From NCBI GenBank assembly GCA_019745195.1, contig JAIETL010000012.1:147771-211770 (forward strand): 64,000 nt of DNA. The letters run 5' to 3'. A program made the translations under genes and the position numbers. Of this stretch, positions 37,401-46,879 are shown piece after piece; within the stretch, counting starts at the first letter, position 1; each line of letters starts with the position of its first letter. The DNA is from Beijerinckiaceae bacterium (GTDB lineage Bacteria; Pseudomonadota; Alphaproteobacteria; Rhizobiales; Beijerinckiaceae). Under the pieces are notes generated by a model. It was not told where the DNA came from, made no database searches, and was given only the letters and a program-made list of their open reading frames with translations.

Positions 37401-37695
37401 GTCGGCTTACGGCGTCGGCGACGGCGGCGAGTTCCGCTCGCCCATGGCGATCGCGGTGATCGGCGGCCTGATCGTCTCGACGGTGCTCTCGCTCGTCTTC
37501 GTGCCGAGCTTCTACACGGTGATGGACGATCTGCAGCGGCTGGTGAGCTGGATGTTCGGGCGCTTCTTCTCGAAGCCCGAAGACGAGAGCCTGTGGGAGC
37601 ACATCGACGAGCACACGCCCGGCCGGGCTGAGAGCGCCCGAGAGGCGGGGCAGATGAAGCTGCCGCTGCCGCCGCCGAGACTGGCGGCGGAGTGA
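34462..37695 (+). CDS. RND-family efflux pump, inner-membrane transporter (AcrB/HAE1 type)
   Basis: A 1,077-residue resistance-nodulation-division pump. It begins with FSAWSIRKPVPAILLFVVLC, the first membrane helix, and has the duplicated pattern of a large periplasmic loop followed by helices 2-6 and again 8-12. The proton-relay Asp pair is in TLVTGILVDDAIVEIENIV. GFIPDEDTGRVVASIELPPG and LMGIVTKNAIMLVDFAVEEE are hallmark segments. Drugs or other hydrophobic compounds are the expected substrates, driven by the proton gradient. It forms the last gene of the TetR-MFP-RND operon. Confidence 0.96.
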   Translation: MNFNFSAWSIRKPVPAILLFVVLCVLGLLSFSKLPVTRFPNIDVPLVSVTVTQSGAAPAELESQISKRVEDAVANITGVKHVISTLTDGQSQTVIEFRLEINTDRAVNDVKDAIAKIRADLPRTIDEPIIQRIDVEGQSIMTYGAASPGMTLEQLSWHVDDIVARELQGLKGVGRIDRYGGVDREIRISLDPDRLLALGITAGEVNRQIRATNVDLAGGRGEIGGQEQAIRTLAGARSVAELADTKISLTGGREVRLKELGRVEDSNSEPRSFGRLDKSPVVTFAVFRSKGSSELSVKEVVAARVAELNKRYPDVVLKPIDDAVAYTYGNYKAAMTTLLEGAGLAVLVVFLFLKNWRATLITAIALPLSAIPTFWAMELMGFSLNLVSLLGITLVTGILVDDAIVEIENIVRHMRMGKSPYRAAMEAADEIGLAVIAITLTIVAIFAPVSFMSGVAGQYFRQFGLTVAVAVLFSLLVARLITPMMAAYLMKPVKHQDPKDGFVMGAYVGLLKGSLARLRIPLLPRLDGTGRWRKLPLNMAYVTLLIGFGFLYGSIQATALLPTGFIPDEDTGRVVASIELPPGSTLEDTRVTTDRIVDALREIPQVTQVFVLGGSSPTGTREVRRASVTIKLLPKSERKERQKDLKAVIAQKLASVPDVRAWYVNERGEREMAFSILSKDGAALDEAVARIESRMRKIEGYLNVATSGSLSRPELRVTPKLEEAATLGVTPEAISEAVRVATIGDVGANLAKFNAGDRLVPIRVQLDEAARTDIRNVAALRVTNTNGVSVPLTAVADIGFGEGPSSIDRYDRTRRAQIGADLRRGFELGTAQETFQQIVKEVGLPDGVRIAATGDAEIQGEVVQGFITAMGTGLMLVLAVLILLFGSVFQPITILLSLPLSFGGVVIALLAADKPVSMPVYIGLLMLMGIVTKNAIMLVDFAVEEEARGKDRFTALIEAGRKRARPIVMTTIAMAAGMAPSAYGVGDGGEFRSPMAIAVIGGLIVSTVLSLVFVPSFYTVMDDLQRLVSWMFGRFFSKPEDESLWEHIDEHTPGRAESAREAGQMKLPLPPPRLAAE

Positions 37696-37761
37696 GGGGC
37701 TGCCGCCGGCCTTGACCGACCTTCGTTTGATCCCAGTCGGATGCCGAAGCGGGCTTGCCCG

Positions 37762-38634
37762 TCAGCGAAGGACGTTAGGCGGCAGCGGCGGCGCCTCGTT
37801 GAGCAGCGTGATCGTCACCCGTCGGTTCGGCGCCGTGTAGGGATTGTCGGGGAAGACCGGCTCGGTGTCGGCGCGTCCCACCACCGAGGCGAAGCGGTCG
37901 TTGGGAACTCCGGCGCCCGACAGGATCTCGCGCACGGCGAGCGAGCGCCCGGCGGTGAGGCTCCATGAATCGACGGTGCGCGCCGAGCCCGGGCGCGTCG
38001 CTGCCGTGTGCCCGGTGATGGACAGGCGGTTGGGCAGCCGGCGCAGGGTGGGCGCGATCGTCTCCAGCACGAGACGGGTGCGCTCGCGGGGCTGGACCGA
38101 GCCCTCGGCGAACATGGAGCGGCCGTCCTCGTCCACGAGGGAGACGTTCAACCCATCCTTGGTCGGCTCGAACACGATGTTGCGCGACAGATCGGCGAGT
38201 TCCGGCTTTTCCTGGAGCGCCTGCCGGAGGCTGGCGATGGCGCTGTGATGGGACTGCGCGCCGGCGGATGGGCGGCTGGCCTCCTGGTCGCTGGCGCGGC
38301 CCTGAGTGGTCCGGCGCTCTCCTCCCTCCGGTCCGGTGGTGCTCGTCGCCGGATCGCGGGGCGCCGACGACTTGGCGCCCGAACTGTCGATGGCTGTGCC
38401 CCCCAGGATGCCGCCCGCACCACTGGTGCTGAGGCTCAGCGCCGCAGGCGCGAAGTATTCCGCCAGACCGATCTTCTGCTCCTGCGTCGTCATGCTGATC
38501 AGCCACATCAGAAGGAAGAACGCCATCATGGCGGTCACGAAGTCCGCATAGGCGATCTTCCAGGCCCCGCCATGATGCGCATGGCCGGCCTTCTTGACCT
38601 TCTTGATGATGATCGGCTGGACGGGCTTGGTCAT
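37762..38634 (-). CDS. motB: Flagellar motor protein MotB
   Basis: A 290-residue stator protein. The N-terminal basic stretch and single membrane helix AYADFVTAMMAFFLLMWLI contain the proton-binding Asp. A linker rich in Ser, Gly and Pro follows. The C-terminal OmpA-like peptidoglycan-binding domain spans about residues 165-285 (LSITGHTAATRPGSARTVDS, RADTEPVFPDNPYTAPNRRV). With MotA it forms the torque-generating proton channel. It follows motA on the same strand with a 22-bp gap. No other flagellar gene is in the window. Confidence 0.95.
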   Translation of the reverse strand: MTKPVQPIIIKKVKKAGHAHHGGAWKIAYADFVTAMMAFFLLMWLISMTTQEQKIGLAEYFAPAALSLSTSGAGGILGGTAIDSSGAKSSAPRDPATSTTGPEGGERRTTQGRASDQEASRPSAGAQSHHSAIASLRQALQEKPELADLSRNIVFEPTKDGLNVSLVDEDGRSMFAEGSVQPRERTRLVLETIAPTLRRLPNRLSITGHTAATRPGSARTVDSWSLTAGRSLAVREILSGAGVPNDRFASVVGRADTEPVFPDNPYTAPNRRVTITLLNEAPPLPPNVLR

Positions 38635-38656
38635 CGGGTCTCCATGGGAGATTGGG

Positions 38657-39520
38657 TCAGACGGTGGCGGGCAAAGCGGCGGTGGCCGCTTCCACTTCGC
38701 TGAATGTCGGGCGGACGTCGCTCATCAGAGCCTTGCGGGCGAACTCGGCGGCCATCACCGGCGGCTGGCCGCTGATGAAGGCCAGAAGCCCCGCCTTGAG
38801 CGACAGGTAGTATTTGGATTCGGCCTCAAAAGTGCCTTTGAGCGACTGCGCCATCGGCCCGAACAGGCCGTAGGCGACGAAGACGCCGAAAAAGGTGCCG
38901 ACGAGCGCGCCGCCGATCAGATGACCCAGCACCTCCGGCGGCTCCTTGATCGCCCCCATCGTCTTGATCACGCCGAGCACGGCGGCGACGATGCCGAGCG
39001 CCGGCGTGCCGTCGGCGAGCGACTGCATCGCCGAAACGATACGCTCCTGCTCCTGGTGGTGGGTCTCCAGTTCCTCGTCCATGAGAGCGTCGATCTCGTG
39101 GACGTTGTTGGCGCCCAGCGTCACCATGCGCATGTAGTCGCAGACGAACTCGACCGCGTGATGGTTCGCGGCAAAGGTCGGGAAAGCGTTGAACAGCGTC
39201 GATTCGCTCGGATTTTCGATGTGAGGCTCGATCGCGAGCATGCCCTTCTGCTTCGCGAGCTTGAACAGGGAATACTGCATCCCCAGCAGTTCGACATAGC
39301 ATTGCTGCGTGTATTTGGGGCCTTTCAGGATCGTGCCGAACATGGAGGGCACGGCCTTGAGCACCGGCGCAGGATTGCCGATGACGAAGGCGCCGATCGC
39401 CGCGCCGAGGATGATGACGTACTCCCATGGCTGCCAGAGGACGCCGAGCTTGCCACCCATCGCCGCGTAGCCGCCGAAGACGCAGAGAAAGACGATGATT
39501 GTGCCGACGATCATCCGCAT
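38657..39520 (-). CDS. motA: Flagellar motor stator protein MotA
   Basis: A 287-residue stator with four membrane helices. The first is GTIIVFLCVFGGYAAMGG; the cytoplasmic loop includes ALMDEELETHHQEQ with charged residues expected to contact the rotor; helices 3-4 are ALGIVAAVLGVIKTMGAI and IGGALVGTFFGVFVAYGLF. The start at 39520 gives the canonical N-terminus (MRMIVGTII) and has GAGGGTGAC upstream; further in-frame upstream sequence does not resemble MotA. Co-transcribed with motB. Confidence 0.95.
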   Translation of the reverse strand: MRMIVGTIIVFLCVFGGYAAMGGKLGVLWQPWEYVIILGAAIGAFVIGNPAPVLKAVPSMFGTILKGPKYTQQCYVELLGMQYSLFKLAKQKGMLAIEPHIENPSESTLFNAFPTFAANHHAVEFVCDYMRMVTLGANNVHEIDALMDEELETHHQEQERIVSAMQSLADGTPALGIVAAVLGVIKTMGAIKEPPEVLGHLIGGALVGTFFGVFVAYGLFGPMAQSLKGTFEAESKYYLSLKAGLLAFISGQPPVMAAEFARKALMSDVRPTFSEVEAATAALPATV

Positions 39521-39771
39521 GGATTTGTCACCCTCGGGCCGCAGCAGGCACAGCCCGCGCGAAGCCGCTACTGGTCCTAGGACATGCCCGATCGAGGTTA
39601 ACGACGGGTTTAGAACTGTGGTCCGCAGTGTCGCAGGAGACGCTTTGCGGCCACGGCTTTGTCGATGTGCCGGCGACATAAAGTGGTAGAACAGCCCGAG
39701 ATTTGAGCGCCGCGCCTGCCGGCAATGTCGTTCCGCCTGGCACTGCCGGGCATGCGGGAGGAGAGGACATC

Positions 39772-40452
39772 ATGATTGCCGCCATCCTCGCCATCGGCCT
39801 TGCCGCCGCGCTCTGGGCCTCGCCGGCTCCGGCGCAAATCCCGCCATCGCCCACGGAGACCGCCGGCTATCGCGGCCTCCAGGCCGCAGCCCATGCCGGC
39901 GACGTCGCCGCCATCGAGAGGCTGGCGGCCGCGGGCGCGCCGATGGATGCGCGCGACGGCCAGGGCCGCACCGCGCTGCATATCGCGGCCCATGCCGGGC
40001 AGCGGGAGGCCATGCGCGCGCTGGTCAGGCTGGGCGCCGATCCGCGTGCGCTCGACGCGCAGCGCTATGACGCCGTGACGATCGCGGCCGTCGCCGACGA
40101 TGTCGAGACCATGCGCGTGGCGCTGGCGCTCGGCGGCGATGCGAAGGCGATCACCAGCCCCTATGCCGGCACCGCCCTGATCGCCGCCGCCCATCTCGGC
40201 CATGACGAGGTCGTCAGGGTGCTGATCGAGGCCGGCGCGCCGCTCGACCATGTCAACAACCTCTCATGGACCGCGCTGATCGAGGCCGTCATCCTCGGCG
40301 ATGGCGGGGTGAGGCATCAGCGAACCGCGCGGCATCTGGTCGCCGCCGGGGCGCGGCGTGATCTCGGCGACCGCAACGGCGTGACGCCGATCCAGATGGC
40401 GCGCCAGCGCGGGTTCGAGCAGATGGCGCGCATCCTCGACCGGAGCGAGTGA
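39772..40452 (+). CDS. Secreted ankyrin-repeat protein
   Basis: A 226-residue protein with a signal peptide (IAAILAIGLAAALWASPAPAQ) and about five ankyrin repeats covering residues 33-220 (YRGLQAAAHAGDVAAIERLA, TALHIAAHAGQREAMRALV, TALIAAAHLGHDEVVRVLI, TPIQMARQRGFEQMARIL). Ankyrin proteins act in protein-protein binding. Periplasmic members of this type are found in many alphaproteobacteria, often with catalase, but no catalase gene is adjacent. GGAGGAGAGG precedes the ATG. Partner unknown. Confidence 0.88.
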   Translation: MIAAILAIGLAAALWASPAPAQIPPSPTETAGYRGLQAAAHAGDVAAIERLAAAGAPMDARDGQGRTALHIAAHAGQREAMRALVRLGADPRALDAQRYDAVTIAAVADDVETMRVALALGGDAKAITSPYAGTALIAAAHLGHDEVVRVLIEAGAPLDHVNNLSWTALIEAVILGDGGVRHQRTARHLVAAGARRDLGDRNGVTPIQMARQRGFEQMARILDRSE

Positions 40453-40944
40453 GGCGAGCCGCGCGTCTGCCGCAGGTCTCGCAGCCAAAGCCCCGGCCGG
40501 CCCTCGCCGCGGGGTGTCTCGCCGTCCACTACCCGCAGGGGGTGCGCGGAGCCGGTGGCGGCGGGGCTTTGGCCGCGCGCCGATGTCGAGGTCGATGTCG
40601 ATGTCGATTGCGGCCGTGACCGGCCGCCGCCGACTCCGCGCGCGGTTCTCTCGTGGGAGCCGATCGTCGATGGGAGTCCGGCATGGACCCGCGCCTGCCG
40701 AAATTCGGCGCGGCCGACGATCGACGCCTCCATGACGCGCGAACCCGCAACGGCCGCGACCATGGACACCGCCATCCCACCCGCCCGCACGACGCCTCGC
40801 GAGAGCCCCTGGCCGGGTGGAACGGCAGGGTTATGGCACGGATGTCGGGGGGCGGGGATTCAGGGTGAGGCTATGCCCGTGGGGATCGAGACCCGTCCCG
40901 CCTCCGGGAGAGACGGGAAGGCAGCGCCCCATGCGGTGCCGGGC
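40453..40944. other. Intergenic region without a recognisable gene
   Basis: About 490 bp between the convergent ankyrin and DMT-transporter genes. It is very GC-rich and contains a short run of near-perfect GTCGAT/GTCGAG hexamers (about 40579-40607). Several open frames cross it because stop codons are rare, but none has family features or a ribosome site. A shared terminator is expected but not clearly seen. Confidence 0.5.
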
Positions 40945-41856
40945 TCAGCCCCGCCGCACCAGCAGCACCGCCGCCAGGATCGCGACGCCGCCGAACGCCT
41001 GCGCCGGGCCCGGCTGCTCGCCGAAGATCGCCCAGGCCGCGAGCACGCTCACCAGCGCCGGCCAGACCATCACCAGCGAGGCGGCGCCCGCGCCGTAGCT
41101 GCCGAGCGAGAGCGTGATCAGCCCCTGGCCGAGCGCATGCGAGATCACGCCGAGCGCGATCACCGCGAGCCAGCCGGCAAGGCTCGCCGGCAGCAGGGTT
41201 TCGCCGAGCGCCAGCGCGGCAGCGAGGCAGAGCGCGCCGCAGAGCGCACTCGAGATCAGACCGATGCGGCCGGCCTCGGCGCTGTCGCGGGCGCGGCGTA
41301 TGGCGATGATGTAGGCCGCATAGGCGAAAGCCGCGCCGACCGCGAGCATGTCGCCGAGCGCCCCGCCCGACAGAGGGGGGCCTGATGCGCCTGCGAGCTG
41401 CGGCGCGACCAGCATCAGCGCGCCACCGAGCGCGAGCGCCAGTGCGCCGAGGACGCGCCGGCTCGGCCGCTCGCCGAGCAGGAGCCAGCCGCCGAGCACG
41501 ACGGCGACCGGCGAGAGATTGCCGAGCAGCGAGGCGTTGGCGATCGTGGTGTGGGCGAGCGAGGCGTTGTAGAGCACGACGTCGACGGAAAAGGCGAGGC
41601 CCGCGAGCGCGATCGGCCAGAAGGCCGTCCCGTGCGCCGCGCCGACTGACGGCCTGCGGCGTTCGGCGGCTGTCCAGGCCGCCAGCAGCGGCAGCGCGAA
41701 GGCCATGCGCCAGAAGCCGGCCGCCGCCGGGCCGACATCGGCGAAGCGCACGAACACGCCCGAAAAGCCGATGCAGGTCGCGCCCGCGAGCAGAGCGAGG
41801 AACATGGCGAGCGCGGGCGCGGCGGGCCGGGGCAGGTCGATGGCGGCGGTGGTCAT
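40945..41856 (-). CDS. DMT-superfamily (EamA) transporter
   Basis: A 303-residue inner-membrane protein with ten hydrophobic segments arranged as two EamA repeats. The first repeat starts LALLAGATCIGFSGVFVRFA and contains SVDVVLYNASLAHTTIANAS; the second starts GDMLAVGAAFAYAAYIIAIR and ends AIFGEQPGPAQAFGG. Such proteins export amino acids or other metabolites. It is divergent from a LysR regulator and separated from it by a family C palindrome, so the regulator may control it. Substrate unknown. Confidence 0.88.
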   Translation of the reverse strand: MTTAAIDLPRPAAPALAMFLALLAGATCIGFSGVFVRFADVGPAAAGFWRMAFALPLLAAWTAAERRRPSVGAAHGTAFWPIALAGLAFSVDVVLYNASLAHTTIANASLLGNLSPVAVVLGGWLLLGERPSRRVLGALALALGGALMLVAPQLAGASGPPLSGGALGDMLAVGAAFAYAAYIIAIRRARDSAEAGRIGLISSALCGALCLAAALALGETLLPASLAGWLAVIALGVISHALGQGLITLSLGSYGAGAASLVMVWPALVSVLAAWAIFGEQPGPAQAFGGVAILAAVLLVRRG

Positions 41857-41880
41857 GGTTAGCGGCTTTTGTTGTCAGGG

Positions 41881-41959
41881 CGTCATTGCGAGCGCAGCGA
41901 AGCAATCCAGGAGGGCGTAGCGCGAGACGCTGGATTGCTTCGCTGCGCTCGCAATGACG
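41881..41959. repeat. Palindromic element family C, copy 1
   Basis: A 79-bp near-perfect hairpin: CGTCATTGCGAGCGCAGCGA, AGCAATCCAG, then the mirror CTGGATTGCTTCGCTGCGC and TCGCAATGACG. It lies between divergent genes (DMT transporter and LysR), so it is not a simple terminator here. Confidence 0.92.
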
Positions 41960-42050
41960 AGGTGCGAGCGTGCTGATCCCTACCTCCCTTCCATCCATCG
42001 GAAAAACGGATTATTCTGATTTAACCATTCTGAAATCCGATGGAGCGGCC

Positions 42051-42914
42051 ATGTCCCATTTCGACCTCGCGGCGCTCGACATGCTCGTCGCGGTGGCCGA
42101 GACCGGCGGCTTCACGGCAGCGGGCGCACGGCTAGGCCGGACCCAGTCCGCGATCTCGGTGCGCATCCAGGATCTGGAGGGCGCGGTCGGGCGGCGGCTG
42201 CTGGAGCGCTCGCGCCGGGGCGTGACGCCGACCGATGCGGGCGAGCGCCTGATCGCGCATGCGCGCCGGCTGCTCGCGATCGAGCGCGAGGCGCTGGCCG
42301 ACCTCGCCGGCGACGCCGCCACGGGCCGGCTGCGCATCGGCATCCCGGACGATTACGTCGACGCCTATCTGCGGCCGCTGATCGCGCGCTTCTCGGCCGA
42401 GCATCCCAAGGTCGAGCTGGAGCTCAATTGCGATCTGTCGAAGCGCATCGAGCCCATGATCGCAGCCGGCGGCTACGACCTCGCCGTCGTGACGCAGGAT
42501 CCCGACCGCCCGGTCGGCGAGATGCTGCGGCGCGAGCCGCTGGTCTGGGTGGCCGGGCGCGGGCACCGGCCGGAGCTGCAGGAGACGCTGCCGCTCGCGC
42601 TCTTCGCCGAGGGCTGCCGGGCCCGGCCGCGCATCCTGGCCACCCTGAAGCGCGCTGCCAGGGCGCATCGCATCGTCTTCTCCTCCTCGCATATGGCCGG
42701 CGTGCTCTCGGCCGTGGAAGCTGGACTCTGCATCAGCGCGATCACCGAAAGCGCCGTTCCCGCCGGACTGCGCCGGCTCGGCGAGGGCGACGGCCTGCCG
42801 CCGCTGTTCGAGCTCTCGGTCGGGCTGATCCTCGGCCCGCAGCCCGGCCTCGCCGCGCGCCGCTTCGCCGCGGCGCTGCGCGCCGAGATGGCCGGGACGA
42901 GGCTCGCGGCGTGA
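42051..42914 (+). CDS. LysR-family transcriptional regulator
   Basis: A 287-residue LysR regulator. The N-terminal HTH is DLAALDMLVAVAETGGFTAA, then RTQSAISVRIQDLEGAVGRRL. The effector domain starts GRLRIGIPDDYVDAYL. Just upstream (about 42012-42035) is an AT-rich stretch with a direct repeat of ATTCTGA that could hold the operator or promoter. It is divergent from the DMT transporter, a typical LysR target arrangement. Its co-inducer is unknown. Confidence 0.93.
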   Translation: MSHFDLAALDMLVAVAETGGFTAAGARLGRTQSAISVRIQDLEGAVGRRLLERSRRGVTPTDAGERLIAHARRLLAIEREALADLAGDAATGRLRIGIPDDYVDAYLRPLIARFSAEHPKVELELNCDLSKRIEPMIAAGGYDLAVVTQDPDRPVGEMLRREPLVWVAGRGHRPELQETLPLALFAEGCRARPRILATLKRAARAHRIVFSSSHMAGVLSAVEAGLCISAITESAVPAGLRRLGEGDGLPPLFELSVGLILGPQPGLAARRFAAALRAEMAGTRLAA

Positions 42915-42982
42915 GGTTCGCTTCGCGCCGGAGGGGAAAGGACGAGGCGCGCATTGCCCTTGCTCGCCTTAGCCCCTACTGA

Positions 42983-44032
<1,050 letters not shown>

Positions 44033-44150
44033 TAACCTTAATCATTACAAAGTGATGGATGGCCGTTCGCATTCGGGCCGCAGGCCTTGCGTCGCCCCCT
44101 TCCGTCGCGTCAAGTGCGCGTCGCATTTCTCCCGCTGGACGCCACGCGCC

Positions 44151-44723
44151 ATGAAGCTCGTTTCACTCACATTTCTCGTCGCGCTCATCGGCGCGGGCTC
44201 CGCTCTGGCGCAAGCCCAGCCACAACGCCCGGCCGCTCCCGCCGCGCCTCCGGCCGCACCGGCAGGCGGGGTCTCGCAGCCCGACAACACCACCGCCAGC
44301 TATGGCGACTGGGTGCATCGCTGCCAGCAGGGCGTCGGCACGCGCATCTGCGAGATCGTCCAGACGCTGCAGGTGCAGGGCCAGCAGGGCCCGGTCGCGC
44401 TGATCGCGCTCGGCCGGCCGGTCAAGACCGAACCGCTGAAGGTCGTGGTGCAGGTCGCGCCCAACATCGCCTTCGGGCCCAATGCCGGCGTCCGGCTCGC
44501 GCTCGGCGAGAAGGACGAGGGCGTGCTCGCGCCCTATCAGCGCTGCATCCCCGGCGGCTGCTTCGCCGAGATCGCGATGAGCGAGGATCTGCTCAAGCGC
44601 TGGCGGGCGCATGGCGAAGGCGGGCAGTTGCGCTTCATCGACGCCGCCAACCGGCCCGTGGCGCTGCCGTTCTCGTTCCGGGGTTTTCCGGCGGCTGCGG
44701 ACGCGCTGGCGCGGGAGCCGTAG
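44151..44723 (+). CDS. Invasion-associated locus B (IalB) family protein
   Basis: A 190-residue exported protein. A signal peptide (LVSLTFLVALIGAGSALAQ) and a Pro/Ala-rich linker are followed by the IalB domain with YGDWVHRCQQGVGTRICEIV, the paired Cys in RCIPGGCFAEIAM, and PVALPFSFRGFPAAADAL at the end. IalB was named for host-cell invasion in Bartonella, but most alphaproteobacterial homologues are of unknown function. The frame is open further upstream, but the signal peptide fixes the start at 44151. Confidence 0.9.
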   Translation: MKLVSLTFLVALIGAGSALAQAQPQRPAAPAAPPAAPAGGVSQPDNTTASYGDWVHRCQQGVGTRICEIVQTLQVQGQQGPVALIALGRPVKTEPLKVVVQVAPNIAFGPNAGVRLALGEKDEGVLAPYQRCIPGGCFAEIAMSEDLLKRWRAHGEGGQLRFIDAANRPVALPFSFRGFPAAADALAREP

Positions 44724-44734
44724 GGGCTCCCCGT

Positions 44735-44810
44735 CGTCTTTGCGAGCGGAGCGAAGCAATCCAGAGGGTTGCGCGAGACGCTGGATTGCTTCGCTCCGCT
44801 CGCAAAGACG
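44735..44810. repeat. Palindromic element family C, copy 2
   Basis: A 76-bp near-perfect hairpin: CGTCTTTGCGAGCGGAGCGA and AGCAATCCAG, mirrored by CTGGATTGCTTCGCTCCGC and TCGCAAAGACG. The compensated changes against copy 1 (CATT to CTTT and AATG to AAAG) keep the stem paired. It separates convergent genes. Confidence 0.92.
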
Positions 44811-44824
44811 GATAGGTCTCAGCC

Positions 44825-46645
44825 TTACGTCTCGACGAACTGGAGCCGGTACAGCCGCGCATAGGCCCCGTCGCGGGCGAGCAATGCGTCGTGGCTGCCG
44901 GTCTCGACGATCCTGCCCTCGTCCATCACCACGATCAGGTCGGCCTCGCGCACGGTCGAGAGCCTGTGCGCGATGACCAGCGTGGTGCGGTTCTCCATCA
45001 GCCGGGCCAGCGCCTGCTGGACGAGGCGCTCGGACTGCGTATCGAGCGCGCTGGTCGCCTCGTCGAGCAACAGGATCGGGGCGTCCTTCAGGATGGCGCG
45101 GGCGATTGCGATGCGCTGGCGCTCGCCGCCCGACAGCTTCTGGCCGCGCTCGCCGACCTGGCTGTCATAGCCCTCCGGCATCGCCATGATGAAGTCGTGC
45201 GCGGCGGCGTCCCTGGCGGCGGCGACGATCTCGTCCTCGCTCGCGTCCGGGCGGCCGAAGGCGATGTTGGCGCGCACCGTGTCGTCGAAGAGCACGACAT
45301 CCTGGCTGACCACGCCGATCCGGGCGCGCAGCGAGGTCAGGGTGACGTCCCGGATATCCTGTCCGTCGATCTCGACGCGGCCCCCGCTTGGGTCGTAGAG
45401 GCGCGGCACCAATGCGAGCAGCGTCGACTTGCCGGAACCCGAGCGGCCGACCAATGCGGTGGTCCTGCCGCCCTGCGCGACGAGGTCGATGCCTTCCAGC
45501 GCGCGCTGGTCGTCGCGGTAGCGGAAGCGCAAGGAGCGGAATGCGACCTCGCCGGCGCCGACCGCGAGCGTCTTCGCGTCCGGGGCCTGCGTCACCAGCG
45601 GCTTCTCGTCGATCAGCGCGTAATAGCGCTTCAGCGAGGCCCCGGCCTCCTGGACGATGGCGTTGAGATTGCCGAGCGAGCGCATCGGTTGCGCCGCCAG
45701 CAGCAGCGCCGAGACGTAGCCGGTGAAATCGCCGACGGTCGAGCCGCCGGAGGTGATGCGCACGCCGATCGCGGCCAGCACGCCGGCGACCGCCATGCCG
45801 CCGGCGACCTCCAGCAGCGGATCGAGCCGGCCGCGCGCATTGGCGGCCTTCATCTTCACCGCCCGGATCGATTCGAAGGCGTTGGCCGCGCGGACCTTGA
45901 GATAGGGCTCGAGTGAATCGGTCTTGGCGGCGCGCGCGCCCTGCAGGCTCTCGGTCACGAGGCTCGCCATCACACCGGTCTGCTCCTGCTGCGACAGGGC
46001 CATGCGGCGCAGCTTCTTGCCGATCCTGCCGATCGGGCGGGCGACGATGGGCGCGATCAGCAGCACGACCAGCGTCATCTGCCAGTCGATCCAGAGCATT
46101 GCCCCGACCAGCGCGATGGCGGTGAGCACGTCGCGCACGGCGATGTTGATCAGCCGCGTCAGCGCCTCCTTGACGAAGGTGAAATCGGTGGTGAAGCGCT
46201 GCGTCAGCGATGCCGGGTTTTCGCGCTGGAGCTGGGCGAGGTCGGCGTCGATCAGATGGGCGTAGAGCTGCGTCTGCATGTCGGCCTCGATCCGGCTGAC
46301 GACGCTGTTGGTCATCACGGTCTGGGTCAGCAGCGAAAAACCCTTGATCGCGGTGACGATGACGACGACGACCGCGACTGCGTTGACGACGCCGATCTCG
46401 ATGCCGATCGATTTCGAGACCAGCCGCTCCATGCGCCGCACGAAACCGGTCGCCTCGGCGGTCAGCGGATCGGCGAAGGCGTCGAACGCGGCCTTGATCA
46501 GCAGCGGATAGAAGCTCGTCGTCGCGGCGATGACCACGACGAGCCCCATGATCATCGCCATCTGCGGCAGATAGGCCCTGGCCTGCTCCCGCCAGACGCG
46601 GGCGAACAACGCGAACGTATCGTCGGTGACGCGGCCGATCTTCAT
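44825..46645 (-). CDS. ABC exporter, fused membrane and ATPase domains (MsbA-like)
   Basis: A 606-residue half-transporter. Residues 20-330 form a six-helix exporter membrane domain (first helix MAMIMGLVVVIAATTSFYPLL region). Residues 355-600 form the nucleotide-binding domain with Walker A GRSGSGKST, Q-loop GVVSQDVVLFDDTVR, signature LSGGERQRIAIARA and Walker B ILLLDEATSALD. It works as a homodimer. The closest functional group is the MsbA/LpxA-lipid or peptide exporters; the substrate cannot be fixed from sequence. It stands alone, divergent from the aldolase-type gene. Confidence 0.92.
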   Translation of the reverse strand: MKIGRVTDDTFALFARVWREQARAYLPQMAMIMGLVVVIAATTSFYPLLIKAAFDAFADPLTAEATGFVRRMERLVSKSIGIEIGVVNAVAVVVVIVTAIKGFSLLTQTVMTNSVVSRIEADMQTQLYAHLIDADLAQLQRENPASLTQRFTTDFTFVKEALTRLINIAVRDVLTAIALVGAMLWIDWQMTLVVLLIAPIVARPIGRIGKKLRRMALSQQEQTGVMASLVTESLQGARAAKTDSLEPYLKVRAANAFESIRAVKMKAANARGRLDPLLEVAGGMAVAGVLAAIGVRITSGGSTVGDFTGYVSALLLAAQPMRSLGNLNAIVQEAGASLKRYYALIDEKPLVTQAPDAKTLAVGAGEVAFRSLRFRYRDDQRALEGIDLVAQGGRTTALVGRSGSGKSTLLALVPRLYDPSGGRVEIDGQDIRDVTLTSLRARIGVVSQDVVLFDDTVRANIAFGRPDASEDEIVAAARDAAAHDFIMAMPEGYDSQVGERGQKLSGGERQRIAIARAILKDAPILLLDEATSALDTQSERLVQQALARLMENRTTLVIAHRLSTVREADLIVVMDEGRIVETGSHDALLARDGAYARLYRLQFVET

Positions 46646-46690
46646 GGGCGGGGGGTTATCATGGTGCGTGGAGGAGCGCTACCGGGGCAG

Positions 46691-46786
46691 TCGGCAATGG
46701 GCAGTAGGCAGTAGGCAGTCGAAGAAGGGCGAAAGCGCAGGGTCCGCCGCAATCACTTTGCCCGACTGCCTATTGCCGATTGCCGA
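46691..46786. repeat. Palindromic element family E (single copy)
   Basis: A 96-bp element with a left arm TCGGCAATGGGCAGTAGGCA followed by GTAGGCAGTCG, and a right arm CGACTGCCTATTGCCGATTG plus CCGA. The arms are imperfect mirrors that include short tandem GGCAGTA/GGCAATN units. It lies between two divergent genes and is distinct from families A-D. Confidence 0.75.
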
Positions 46787-46879
46787 CCGCCTCATCTCCA
46801 GTCTTGCCCCGGCCACGAAGCTGGCGTCCCATGCGGCGCGAAACCGAATCCGCGACACCAATCCCGAAAGCGCGACAGC

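Noticed and set aside
34657..37614. A 985-residue open frame antisense to the RND pump gene
   Set aside because: It is a shadow of GC-rich coding sequence: Asp/Arg/His/Gly-rich composition, no domain, no ribosome site, and the plus strand encodes an intact RND pump.
37762..39520. MotA/MotB as part of a flagellar cluster or a Tol/Exb system
   Set aside because: Sequences are clear MotA and MotB, but no other flagellar or chemotaxis gene is nearby, so no cluster is claimed.
40579..40607. Run of GTCGAT/GTCGAG hexamers
   Set aside because: Short low-complexity stretch with only a few units, in a GC-rich gap; no sign of a functional tandem repeat.
40555..41385. 276-residue open frame crossing the gap into the DMT transporter gene
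   Set aside because: It runs antisense to the transporter and has Arg/Ala/Glu-rich composition without domains.
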